Under the pieces are notes generated by a model, which saw only the letters and a list, made by a program, of their open reading frames with translations, ran no database searches and was not told the DNA's origin. A program made the translations under genes and the position numbers. A stretch of 64,000 nt of DNA from NCBI RefSeq assembly GCF_024586455.1, contig NW_026089623.1:7660204-7724203 (forward strand), in the 5' to 3' direction. Positions within the stretch are counted from its first letter, which is position 1. Each line of letters begins with the position of its first letter. Below, in pieces: positions 10,020 to 20,760 of the stretch. Source of the stretch: Bactrocera neohumeralis (Eukaryota; Arthropoda; Insecta; Diptera; Tephritidae).

Positions 10020-10812
10020 GAAAACGAATATGAGAGTGCATCTTCATAATGACGTGTATTCAGGACTTTACGCAGAAATGTTGTTGAAAATTGGTGATGG
10101 TTGTTTAGATGTTGACGCTGAAGGCTTCATATAGTATTACTGTTAAGAGAATTTTGTAATTTAGTAGAAAGTGATGTGGATCTCATTGCTAATGTTTTTC
10201 CGGAATTGCAACAAAATTTGTGTATATATTAGCACCAAGAAATTAAATTGTTAATAGGATCAACACTGACATTTTAAAAGCGGTTCAAGGAGAAATGAAG
10301 GAATATTTGTCAATGGATACAATTATAGATACGAAACTAAGTACTTCATATCCTGTGAAGTTTTTAAATTCACTTGAACTATCAGATGTACCGTCACATA
10401 AACTTCAATTGAAACTAAATGTACCAATAACGCTTATGCGAAATCTAGATGCTCCTTGGCAATGTAATGGAGCAACGCTTCGGATAACGAAATTGGGACA
10501 GAACATACTTGGTGCTACTATTTTAACAAGTGTCGTAAGGGAAATAGTATTATAATACCTCGGATACCAATTATTCCCACTGACCTTCCATTCCAATTTA
10601 AAAAGGTTCAATTTCCCGTCAAGCTTAGCTTTGCTGTTACTATAAACAAGGCACAAGGACGAACATTACAAGTAGCAGGAGTGCATTTGGAAAACCCATG
10701 CTTCTCTCATGGTCAAATTTATGTAGCCTGTTCACGTGTATCTAATGCCCGGAATTTACATATATTTGCACCCGACGGGAAAACTTATAACATAAATATC
10801 CAAGATTAATAC
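10020..10812 (+). pseudogene. Helitron Pif1-like helicase, C-terminal fragment
   Basis: Consecutive pieces in shifting frames. Near 10020 there is a KLRTNMRVHL-like start. 10262-10555 contains YPVKFLNSLELSDVPSHKL, LNVPITLMRNLD and CNGATLRITKLGQNILGATI. 10610-10805, out of frame, contains INKAQGRT, a SHGQIYVACSRV block and a VxNARN end. These are the last helicase motifs of the Pif1/Rrm3 domain that Helitrons use to unwind DNA during rolling-circle transposition. A stop at about 10553 and a frameshift break it. Confidence 0.75.
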
Positions 10813-11087
10813 TTTATTTATATTTCATTTTATTTTTTTAAATTGTTAGAATTCATAATTATTTATTTTTGCTACGGTGAAATATATTTTAACATTTTTT
10901 GTTGCATTTCCATACGCATATTTTAAGGTGTTAAAACTTCATTGTCTGTAGTAATTTTTAAAAATTGTTGATCTCAGCCAAGCAGTAACATTTAGTTATC
11001 ATATTGACTCATTTCTATTATTATACCCCTACCTCTCATACTTATGTAATGGCTCCACTGCGGGCGAAGCCGCGAATAAAAAGCCAG

Positions 11088-11600
11088 TTTTGAATAAACA
11101 AGTTTGCATTTACATGTGAGAAGTAAAATTGAATTTTTTCGATTCTGACGTGGAGTCAATAAAAATAATTTAATTTCTAAGTATTTCTAAGATTTCTTCT
11201 TCACTAAGTTGCTAGGCACTTGCACAGTATCTTTTAATATATTAATACATATAAAAAAGACGTAAGTACATATCCGTATATTCACGAAATTCTTTAAAAT
11301 TTCCAGCTTAAAAAAATTTTCGGTAAAGATTCAATAATAACGACAACATACGGCAAGATAAATCACATTAACTCCATGAATTGGATCAGATGTGGTGTAC
11401 TTTCCTGAAAGGCAATGAACAATTAATTAAAATAAGGAATTTGGGAACATATAGGACTTCCAATAGTCGTATAAATGAAACTTTAAAGACTGCTATATAA
11501 GATAGCACTTAAATTCTTTTAATGTGTTAGAGTTTTGGTAGTCTGACTTGTCGGTTATTTCGTGACTTAGTTAAAGTGTTGTGTATTTGATTAACTTTAA
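11088..11600. other. Non-coding interval, nothing recognised
   Basis: AT-rich sequence between the Helitron 3' end and the transposase remnant. I see no gene, tandem repeat or terminal repeat in it. Confidence 0.5.
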
Positions 11601-11609
11601 TTTCTGAGC

Positions 11610-12260
11610 GTCTCAATGGAGCAATTTTGGTTGCTTCCAAGACCTACTTCGACGTCCTCGAAGAAAAAAGGTCCGATGACTCCTCCAGCGAAAACAGCAC
11701 ACCATACTTTTGGCTTTGAGCGGGTGTAATGGCTCTTCGTGGGTTCCACGCTGATTTTCAGATGCGTAATTTTCGCTTATTTACGTAGATGGAAATGGGC
11801 CTCATCACTCATGATTAGTTTTGATGAAAAATCATCTTCCTCTTAGTGGTGATTAAAAATGGCTTGAGCGTATGTTAGACGCGATTGGCGGTTAGCAGCT
11901 AACAGCTGATACACCGTCTATACTTTATACATTTTCAAACTTTGTACCAAAATTCGCTGTAAACACAGTCGACTGATAACCATTTGCGAGGCATGTCGTC
12001 TGGTCGATGTCGACGGCGCTTCCATGACATCCTCGGCAACATTAGCAATATTCTCTGCAGAACGGCTACTCCGGGGTCTGCCACGCCTGGCAGCATCTCG
12101 TGTTGTGCCAGTCTCTTCGAGGCTAGCGGCTAAATGTCGCAGTGTATCACCAGTAGGCGTCGGACGGCCAGGAAATCTGCGACGAAATTCACGTTGTGCC
12201 GAAGTCACCAACCGATTATTGGTCAAATAAATAGTCACCAATAACCCGTTCTGGAGCAGT
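11610..12260 (-). pseudogene. DUF4817-type mariner-like transposase remnant
   Basis: On the minus strand, 12241-11918 opens with YLTNNRLVTSAQREFRRRFP, GRPTPTGDTL, RGRPRSSRSAENIANVAEDV and ARRHASQMVIS. This is the helix-turn-helix region of DUF4817 found in insect mariner-related transposases. Further down, around 11820-11750, out of frame, comes FSSKLIMSDEAHFHL, the catalytic-domain signature with its first aspartate, then sequence up to about 11610. Stops interrupt it. Terminal repeats were not found. Confidence 0.65.
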
Positions 12261-12269
12261 GTAGCGTAC

Positions 12270-12789
12270 CATTGTTTATTTATGTGTATTTTGCATGTGT
12301 CAAAACAGAACTGACATTAGAGGTCAATTGCAAAATTTATAGCAACTTCTGATAGGAGGATAACTTTTGCGCCATCCTGTCATGATGAAAAAAAACATAA
12401 AAATTTATTTAAATTTATTTAAATCGATGTATAAAGAAAAATATACCACTCAAAAGGGCACTTATAAAACAATTGTTTTAAAATAATAAAACAGCATATT
12501 ATTATATAAAAACCATTTTGTTATATGACATATATCTTTATTCTCAATATTAATTTCGATTTATGGGGATTAAAAACGATTTTATATTGCAATTTAATTT
12601 ATTATAAGAGATAATTTTTAAACTATTTTCACTGTACAGTCCACGTGTTTCTATTGCCTCACTTTCCTCGCTTTTGGTACCGCATACGAATGGGATAGAG
12701 CAAAAATGTATTTACTGTTAGTTTTGTTGGTTTTTTAAGAAATTGCTTTAATGCAAATAGTGGTAAATTTTTTTTTATTTTTGGAAATA
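12270..12789. other. AT-rich non-coding interval
   Basis: Very AT-rich, with no supportable gene or repeat pair. The short minus-strand frame at 12659-12871 has no recognisable motif. Confidence 0.5.
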
Positions 12790-12960
12790 TGAAATCGACC
12801 ATTGTGCGACGGAAGAGAAAGACGATGTGACCAAAATGTCTTCTATGAGCGCACCAATGAGAGCTGCCCACGCCACGATGTCAAAATTCACCAAGATACC
12901 TGACTGTCTCCGGATCGAAACCTCCCAGATCGATCATGTTGTGATAAACAGAAGACACGT
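12790..12960 (+). pseudogene. RTE-like endonuclease fragment, copy 3
   Basis: Plus-strand nucleotide homology to the EN region of copy 1 (gacgatgtgaccaaaatgtc, then the DHVV-encoding gatcatgttgtgat). It includes a small internal deletion joining two EN blocks. It abuts the minus-strand fragment at 12965-13733, forming another inverted pair. Confidence 0.65.
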
Positions 12961-12964
12961 CTTT

Positions 12965-13733
12965 CATTTTTTATCTACAAATATGTCTCGCTTCCCTTTT
13001 CAACTCTCGGTATCTATCCCATCCCGCATGTGTTGTGGTCGATTGTAACGCTTTGAAGTAGGCACTGCGACATGGCACTTCTCATTGTACCAGCTTTTTT
13101 TTGCCTTTTCACGAAAACCAAGGTCTTTGTTTGCAGCGGTACGTAACGAGCTTGAAATAGCGTCCCTTATAACGCGTTATTTTCCTATGCTGGAATCTAG
13201 CACTACAGATAACGATATTTCGTGCGCTAGCAAAGTCGATCAGCCTCAAACCATCGGAGGTGAACGCCAGAACTCGGCGATGGAGTTTCTCTGCCATCGT
13301 GCTCCTATATATGGCCACTGTAGAAAATGTCACAAGGTCCCACCAGTCCTTGTACCGTATATCGCATATTTTGGTCGGAAGGGACGTCAGCCTTTACTTT
13401 TATAGGACTTCTACCATTCCCAATTAGGGGCCCGGACATTCCAGATGCATGCCCTTAAATGAGTTTGCTTTGAGGTCTCTCATCCGAAGCAGTTGTTTCC
13501 TTTTCATGGGGGATATTTTTTTACGTGGCGGTTCCCAAATCCAGCGCACAACCCTGGAGAGGGACGGTTCGCCTTCAAACGGATGTTCTTTGGCTACCCA
13601 GAGGATACCTAATCTAAAAGCGGAAGTCGTGAGCTGCTGCCATATGTAAAACAATCGTTTATGGCCACTCCCATGTGAGTAGCGCTCAGAGAGCTTTCCT
13701 CACTTGCGTGTACTTCTACACATGACTCCATTT
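12965..13733 (-). pseudogene. RTE-like fragments, copy 4 (deleted)
   Basis: Minus-strand homology to copy 1 in the right order but with large internal deletions: part of the EN-RT linker (12965-13160), an EN piece (13185-13340) and the 5' leader ending at tggagtcatgtgtagaag (about 13733). No long open frame remains. Confidence 0.7.
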
Positions 13734-13735
13734 GA

Positions 13736-14189
13736 GTTACTTCTGCTATTTATGGCACATGTAATAGCGAATGGGTTACCTGTGCTATTCACAACGGCAA
13801 TATCAGTTCCCTTAAGAGTTAACTTACAAACCAAAAAACTTATATGTAATTAATTGTTATCAGACTGGGTTATGCAGCCTAGTTGTGCAGCCGTTGCGGT
13901 TATTTTCGCATTAGTGTGTTGGTACCATGGGGCCACCTAACGTGTGGACCACTCCCTATTACATCTAATCGAAATGGAGTTATGGTGGAGCCCTTTTGCG
14001 CAAACGAAGAACTGGGTTGAATTCAATGTCAACACGGCTAAGAGGATATGGATCAACTCTGCTGCTAGGTGTTGCACTAATTATAACAGTGTTAAAATGT
14101 TATTTACCTATTCAAAAGGTTAGATCGACGATATGACAGATCTTGGCCAGATAAAATCCATTTCAATTCCGGTATCGTAGAACTGGCCG
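13736..14189. other. Unassigned interval next to the Arp2 pseudogene
   Basis: Moderate base composition without repeats or an open frame I recognise. On the minus strand it lies downstream of the last recognisable Arp2 block and could contain its decayed 3' end, but I cannot support that. Confidence 0.4.
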
Positions 14190-14292
14190 CCTTGGGAAAT
14201 GCTTTATCTTTTTGTCGTGACGGCTCATTAATTTTAAATTTCTGCAAATGCAAATATTTTTAATTTACATTTTTCAATTTCAACTTCGTACC

Positions 14293-14556
14293 GTTAATTT
14301 ATCCATATCATTCTTAAGCAAACGTTTCAAATACAATTGCTTAATTTCACGTTTCGACGACATCGACTAGAAGACCTGGGTACATGGTTGAACCACCAGA
14401 TAGCAAGATATGCACGTACAATTCCGGGCGAATATTGATATCGGCCGCTTTTATTGTTTGAAATACTAACCCAACGATGCCTCGTCCTTCAACATTTATT
14501 AAATGCGGTTGGAATAGCGCCTGCTCACGGCTCACTTTTATCACGCGACCATCGGG
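14293..14556 (-). pseudogene. Arp2: Arp2 pseudogene, main exon block
   Basis: The best preserved block. It begins just after a tatttacttcag acceptor-like site with PDGRVIKV. About five codons that normally follow (a GGERFEAPE-type stretch) are missing in frame. It then runs QALFQPHLINVEGRG to SGGSTMYPGL. A one- or two-base shift follows, so the open frame ends falsely at 14347, while REIKQLYLKR continues in another frame to about 14293. FQPHLINVEG distinguishes Arp2 from conventional actin and Arp3. Confidence 0.85.
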
Positions 14557-14759
14557 TTACTGAAGTAAATAAAAAATATTATATTAGTTAAATTCGTCTG
14601 TTGAAAACAATTGGTGAGTTCGATAACCTCGAAGCAGCATTAACTATAAAAAAGTAAATTGATAATTTTAATTAGATTCTTTTTTTCTAACTTTTTATTA
14701 TTAATTCTAATCTGTCGTGTGATATCACGAGCGGCATTGTCCAGCGAATTCCTTGTACA

Positions 14760-15147
14760 AGTTAACACATCAGTCTGCTAGCCTGCCCACTGTAGCGTTC
14801 TTAGAGCTACTCCACACCAGCCAGTAAGCTTGTGAATAATCCGCGTCAGCATTTTCTCATCAACTGGCAAATTCTTCGCTACACCAATATCAGCGCGGTA
14901 GCAGTATCAGGTGCAGTAACAGAAGAATTTCCGAAATTGTGCCAAGTATAGGGAATCAGGAAGAGCTCATATTTTTAAGTTTTAGTCTTAAGCTAGACTT
15001 GAACAAAAGCACCTAGTGCTTAATAAAGCTTATTTGATTGTAAAAGTTAACTGTGATTTTATTCCCTGGACAACAGCACATAATGCTGAAGGAGATAACT
15101 GTGTTTTTATTTCCTAGACAACAGCCCATGGGACTGGAGAAATAATT
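14760..15147 (+). repeat. 5' LTR of provirus B
   Basis: 388 bp, AGTTAACACATC...GAAATAATT, with AATAAAG near 15023. The last third holds an imperfect tandem duplication of about 45 bp containing gttaactgtgattttattcc. It aligns along its length with 21756-22148. Confidence 0.9.
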
Positions 15148-15157
15148 GGCGCCCAAC
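15147..15157 (+). other. Primer binding site of provirus B, tRNA-Lys type
   Basis: tggcgcccaac abuts the LTR end and matches the 3' end of insect tRNA-Lys over 11 bases, the same choice as element C at 1840. Confidence 0.75.
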
Positions 15158-15368
15158 ACGGATAGAACCAAAACAAGGAATACTGAGGACTACAGGACTA
15201 CTGGAGGATTAGCGAAACTATTCCAAGGACAATTGCCGGTATGATTTATAATATTATCATGTAAGCACTCAGTGATCAATATAAAAAGGAAAAAATAAAT
15301 AAATGAATAAATAAACAAAAAATTGAATAAAGGATTAAAAAAGTAGTCAGTTTAGAAGAGACATCAAA

Positions 15369-16100
15369 ATGAATGAGGAGATATTGAGGGTAATAGTGAC
15401 AGCTGCCGTCACTGCAGCTACGGAAAGGACTAGGGCCTCCTTCGCGAGGACAATAGGACAGCTGACAGAACGACTAAAGGGTTTAAAAACTCCATTAGAA
15501 GTGGAGGAATATGAAGCAGTGACTATAGACCCGACTGTTCGGTGTGAGGAATCTTTAGAGATAATTAAAAGAAAGGTCACAATACGTTAGTTCGACGAGG
15601 TCGAAAAGAAATTGACCTTGATAATAAATAAAAGTGTTATATTAAATGAGGGCAAAAAAAACTGATAGAGTCACTAAAGTGACTTTCTTTTTCACATTTT
15701 CGAAAGTTTATAGCCTGTTTTTCAGTTGAAGAAAAAAGGTTGACTCAGAATGACACACCCTAATGTAGATGCGGCAACCCCTATGGAGGTTGATCCGACT
15801 CTATCGCACTACAGGCAAGGAGGGAATTATAATCCAAATTGGAGAGCTGAGCGGGATTCTCAGAGAACCCGAATGGCATCCCAAAACTTTAGTCAAAGGC
15901 CGACAACCTATAATAATATCCTACACTCACAAGAGAGGGAAACAACGAAAAGACCTCGAGAGAGCGGAAGGCAAGATATTTCGAAAATACAAGGGGTTAA
16001 TCACTTAACCCAAGATTCAGTTGAAAATTTAAATGAAAACGCGTCACAATGTGAATTTTTGGAAGAAATAAATTTTTTAAGTCGCTCCTGCCCTATGTAA
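15369..16100 (+). pseudogene. gag: gag of provirus B, interrupted
   Basis: The first piece opens at ATG 15369 (MNEEILRVIVTAAVTAATE). It stops at 15588 but continues in another frame with EVEKKLTLIINKSV to about 15655, matching gag of element C. A small repeat occupies about 15678-15767. A C-terminal piece then runs to 16100 (TPMEVDPTLSHYRQGGNY...), rich in Gln, Asn and Arg, with an errantivirus-like PMEVDP motif. The middle of gag is deleted. Confidence 0.7.
15678..15767 (-). repeat. Small dispersed repeat H, copy 1, inside gag of provirus B
   Basis: About 90 bp, related in inverted orientation to 36511-36600. Shared blocks include tttcgaaagttt, gcctgtttttcagttgaa and cacaccctaatgta. It supplies the apparent start codon of the following short ORF. 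The family is unknown to me; the sharp end at taatgtag suggests an element terminus. Confidence 0.65.
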
Positions 16101-16103
16101 ATA

Positions 16104-16300
16104 CGACACTGGCAGGGCGACCGATGAAATTGTTGATCGATACCGGAGCGGGAAAAAATTTTGTTAAACCCAATAAAAATTTAAAAGGGGTAAGTAATGT
16201 AGAAACTCATTTAAAGTTAGGTACATTCACGGTACTGCTGTGATTAAGGAAAGGTGCTTAATTAACGTGCTCGGAAAGACGGCTCCTTTTTACCTTCTTT
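16104..16300 (+). pseudogene. pro: Aspartic protease region of provirus B
   Basis: Around 16108-16170 the reading LAGRPMKLLIDTGAGKNFV contains the DTGA active-site motif of retroviral-type aspartic proteases. It then decays, with a stop near 16243. No start is expected, because this would be made as part of a Gag-Pol polyprotein. Confidence 0.7.
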
Positions 16301-16315
16301 CCGAACTTAAAACAT

Positions 16316-17400
16316 TTGACGGGACTATTGGGTTTGACTTCTTTAAAGGTTGGCGCAAAAATTTACTTACAAAAGGGAACCCTTCACTATAAAGGTGGTG
16401 AGGAAAAATTATCTTATTATGACTGTAAAAGTGTCAATAAAATAGTTGGAAATGGAAATTCCCCTAAGAAACCAGGGAATACGGAAAAAATTTCTTTTAT
16501 TTTGGAAAAACATGCAAAAGTCTTCGCAAATCCAGATGAGGCATTGCCGTTTAACACTAATGTGGTAGCCACCATTAGGACAGTCGATAATGAACCGATT
16601 TATTCAAATTCATACCCTTATTCGATAGCGGCTTCAGAATTTATAAATCAGGAAATTAAAGATTTACTACGAGATGGAAATCAGCATTTTTCACAACACT
16701 CGATTTAAAGTCGGGGTTCAACCAAATAAAGTTGGCCGAGAAAAATAGGGAAAAGACTGCCAATTCTGGAATGTACAAATTTTGTAGACTTCCTTTCGGG
16801 CTGAAAAATGCGCCCGCAATTTTGCAAAGGGTAATTGATGATGTTCTCAGAGATAAAATAGGCAAATACTGTCATGTTTACATCGATGATGTAATTATAT
16901 TCTCAAGTAATGAACAGGATCATTACAGAGACATCGAATTTCGAATCGAGACAAAATTTCTTAGGGAACAAGTGGAATTCGATAGATTTATTGTTTCGAA
17001 AGAAGGGATAAAAACATGGTCATGTGGGAACGAATCAATAAGAAAAATTTTAAATTGAGATGGACAACGACGCGTTGATGGCTTTCGAAAAAGTCAAAAG
17101 AGTTTTATCTTCTGACGACGTACTTCTGCTATATCCTGATCACAATAAACCATTTGTCTTAACAACTCGCTTCAGCAATGAAAAAACGTTATCGACAGCA
17201 GAAGAGAATTATTAAATTTGTTTTATATACATATACTCACCTCTAGAGAAACAACTGATTTTTACATCATCGACGTCTCGGATTAAAACGCTGGCGGTCA
17301 TTTCTGGAAGAGTTTTCACCTCAATTTCATTATAAACCCGGTAAAGATAATCAAGTTGCCAATGCATTGTCACGACAACACATAAATGCAATAGAGCAGG
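16316..17400 (+). pseudogene. pol: Reverse transcriptase and RNase H region of provirus B
   Basis: 16316-16708 ends with YPYSIAASEFINQEIKDLL, the region before the RT fingers. 16732-17058 has FCRLPFGLKNAP and the catalytic HVYIDDVIIFSS (YIDD). About 17060-17160 has ALMAFEKVKRVLSSDDVLLL, the start of the RNase H connection, and 17300-17370 has FHYKPGKDNQVANALSRQ in another frame. Segments between RT blocks 1 and 4 are missing, and the frame changes at least three times. It copied the RNA genome when active. Confidence 0.8.
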
Positions 17401-18640
17401 AATTCTCATCTGTTACTATACATGGTGAAGAATCTCTAACCGAAGTTATTCCAAAAGTGGAAAACCCTGTTAATTCATTTCGAAATCAGATAATTCTTGG
17501 AGAAGGAAATATCACAACCAAGAAGACAGGAATTATTTTCAAGTCAAGAATAAGGCATGAAATTACTTTTAAAAATTTTCGGGATCTACTATAATTGATT
17601 GGTGAATTCGTTAATCCTGATGTAGTTAACGCTATTCATTGCAGTTTGCCTATTTTGGGCAAAATTCAGGGCGAGATTGTAAGGAAATTCCCATCAATAA
17701 AATTTCATCACACAAAGTTAATGATATTTTTAACGAAGACGATCAAAACGAAATACTGGCAATGGAACATAGTAGAGCACATCGCTCTATCCGAGAGAAC
17801 ATTAAACAGGTATTGAACGACTATTATTTTCCAAATATGCGGAAGAAATTAAAGGAAATTACTGCCAACTGCAAAATTTGTGAAGAAGCCAAGTACGAAC
17901 GGCATCCCACTAAACCAGAGTTAGGAAAGACTCCGATACCACCCGTCCTGAAGAAATGCTACATATAGATATTTATTCTACTGATAAACATATTTTTTTA
18001 ACTTGCATAGATAAATTTTCAAAATTCGTCACAGTTATTCCAATTGTATCAAGGGCAATTGTTGACGTAAAAGAAGCTTTATTACAAATCATTAATTCTT
18101 TTGAAAATACGAGGAGCGTGACGGTTGATAACTAAAAGTCACTGAACTGACAAACAATAAAGTCCCTTCTTAAGGATTATTTTGCAGCAAACATTTTTAC
18201 AACCCCTCCTTTCCATAGTACAACAATGGGCAGATAGAGAGATTTCATAGCACCTTAAATGAAATCGCTATATGCACTAAGCTACAGCAAGCTATAAATA
18301 ATACCAATGAACTAATACTTCTTGCTACTTCAAAATACAATAGATCAATTCATTCAGTAACTGGATGGAAACCTATCGAGCTGAATTTTTCCATGCCTTT
18401 GGACCTTAAAACCGAATTAAAAAGCAATTAATTAAAGCCCAGGAAAATGAGTTGGCAAGGAACAAAGGCGGTAAACTTACGAGGTTTTTGAAATCAGGGT
18501 ATAAAGTTTACGTTAGGACCAATAGAAGAATTGACAATAAATTTACAAAAGTTTTTACGGAAAAAACGATTCAAAAGGATCCACAGTTTTAATATATAAT
18601 ATGAAGGTTTATAAGAGTAATCTTAGGTAATAAATTTTTT
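17400..18640 (+). pseudogene. Integrase region of provirus B
   Basis: The HHCC zinc-binding region is seen in 17639-17968: HSRAHRSIRENIKQVL, then ITANCKICEEAKYERHP. The catalytic core follows, with MLHIDIY near 17955, a decayed VDN-like motif near 18125 with a stop, and NGQIERFHST near 18228. The C-terminal part (about 18440-18600) has RNKGGKL and a KVYVRT-like motif. Frameshifts and stops throughout. Confidence 0.7.
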
Positions 18641-20059
18641 AATCAATTAATTTTACAAAATCCAACTACATACCAGTTATTCGGAAATATAGCAGTTTGG
18701 GACAATATAACTACTTAACTTAACTTAACAATCTAATCACATATAACTAAAGTTCTTCAGGCCGACATTAACCAAATTTATCGATTGATTGACAAAGTGA
18801 AATCTCACCATAGGTAAGCGCGAAGCATAAACATGATTGGCACTGCGGTAAAATACATAGTCGGAACTCCAGATTTCGACGATTTTAATGAACTAAAATT
18901 TAAAACACAAGAACTTAGAGAATCCTATGACCGTCAATTTTGCATAAACACTCAGATACAACAGCAAATCGAGAAATTGACTGAAACTGTTAACAAAATC
19001 ATTGCTAATACAAAAAAGCCGACAGTGACACTGGTTATCTTTTCGAATTACTAATGGCCAGAAATAGGGTAGTTATAATAGATTTGGACAATATAATTTA
19101 TTCCATAGATTTAGGTAAATTAAATGCTGTAAATCCTAAAATTTTGGATACAGATGAAATTTCGAAAATATTGATCACTGAGTACACTTTAAATGTAAGC
19201 ATAAGCGATATTGTAAATAATTCTAAGTTAAAAACTTTGTAATATACTTTATTGTTAAGTTTCCTAGAATACAAAAAATATGCAGCCTAGTTGGGGGTTT
19301 TCCGGTGGCACACGACGACAAAATAATTTTTTTGGAGACCGATACTGTTGCGGATTGCGGCAATTCAACAATTCCAGTTAAAAAATGCACGACAGCGCTA
19401 TCTGCAAGTTTCTGTAAAAAAAAACGGATTCTACATGTGTGAGATAACTATTCAACAATAATAAGGCGACATGCAAAACTACCTACGGCACAATTCCGAT
19501 TTCTTTGGCGCCGCGATTTGAAGGTACCGTTGGAAAGAGGAAGTCCTCCTGATTAAGAAATATCCAGGGTTAAAGGTACCGCAAACGCTTAGTTTACGAG
19601 ATATTCGACCTTAAAGTTCAAAAATTGCCAAAATTTGAACATTTCAACAAGCTATTTTACCACATTAAACACACTTTTCTCACATTTTTCATTTCAAAGT
19701 AATTGAATTAAACTATAAACTTTTAAATAAATCCACATTTGACACTTTTAACAGTCATTTTACCGAAGAAATCTTTATTTTAAAAATTACATTTTAGTGA
19801 ACATCGTGTGTGTGCTAAAAATTACGACGAAATGGAGCGCTGCCATGTGATAATAAGGAAATTCGCTGAAATGCCTTTTTCCCAAAAATTCCTCTATCCA
19901 TTCATGTGGATATAATCTTTATTTAATTTAATAAACAAATAAGTAATATTATATACATGTATTAGTAATGTTATATAATAATATTATATATGTATACATA
20001 TGTATAAGTAATATTATATAATAATGTTACGTAATAAAGTGTAAGGTTACAGTACAGTA

Positions 20060-20690
20060 CGAAAACTCAAATTTTGTTTCAATATGAGTGCATGATAACC
20101 GTAAAATATAACCACTTTATATCCAAAATTCATATTTTAAATATAATAATATAGATGTATATCGTCACCTAAAATACAAACCAATGTATCATAAAAAATA
20201 AATTGAAATCGCTGACAGATATAATAACCAAAATGTATAAATTTTATAACGAAAACTTAAATTTTGTTTGAATATTGGATATAAAGTGGTTATATTTTTT
20301 GGTTATCATGCACTCATATTGAAACAAAATTTGAGTTTTGGATATAAAGTAGTTATATTTTTTGGTTATTATATCTGTCAGCGATTTCCATTTATTTTTT
20401 ATGATACATTGGTTTGTATTTTAGGTGACGATATATATATTATTATATTTAAAATATGAGTTTGAGTGCATAATAACCAAAAAATATAACCACTTTATAT
20501 CCAAAACTTAAATTTTGTTTCAATATGAGTGCATGATAACCGTAAATATAACCACTTTATATAAAATATAAATGGAAATCGCTGACAGAAATAATAATCA
20601 AAATGTATCAATTTTATAACGAAAACTTAAATTTTGTTTGAATATGAGTGCATAATAACCAAAGAATATAACCACTATCACTACTTTATA
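20060..20690. repeat. Foldback: inverted and direct repeat cluster
   Basis: The segment around 20060-20128 is the reverse complement of 20276-20340, and 20160-20235 is that of 20366-20424 (for example aatgtatcataaaaaata and tattttttatgatacatt). A third, direct copy follows at 20466-20690. Recurrent blocks are ataaccactttatatcc and gaaatcgctgacag. The short ORF at 20268 only reads through this repeat. Confidence 0.85.
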
Positions 20691-20721
20691 ACAAAAAGTC
20701 AATATATTTTTTTATTTTTAA

Positions 20722-20760
20722 CGCAGAAAGGAGTACTACGCGATATTACTTCAGTCACAT
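20722..20760 (-). repeat. Single unit of the 1002-1340 tandem repeat
   Basis: acgcagaaaggagtactacg followed by cgatattacttcagtcac is the inverse of the unit start (gtgactgaag...gcgtagtactcctttctgcg) at 1095 and 1188. One unit only, inside element D. Confidence 0.75.

Larger units (their letters stand above)
9499..11087 (+). mobile_element. Helitron, internally deleted, both termini present
   Basis: The 5' side begins tcatcatgaatgtacg and passes into gttacgctttcacgcaaa, which resembles the start of insect Helitrons. The 3' side ends gcgggcgaagccgcg (hairpin) followed by aataaaaagccag, one base from the CTAG terminus, at 11087. The flanking bases are A and T, as expected for insertion between A and T. 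Inside are a short N-terminal piece (9740) and a Pif1-type helicase C-terminus (10020-10812). Most of the Rep/HUH domain is missing, so this is a deletion derivative. Confidence 0.75.

Noticed and set aside
14293..14556. Functional actin or Arp gene
   Set aside because: In-frame deletion, frameshift after MYPGL, missing segments and an inserted provirus show a pseudogene; FQPHLINVEG points to Arp2 rather than actin or Arp3.
20268..20459. Short hydrophobic ORF with repeated GYKVVIFFGY
   Set aside because: It reads the AT-rich foldback repeat; the peptide repeat follows from the DNA repeat.
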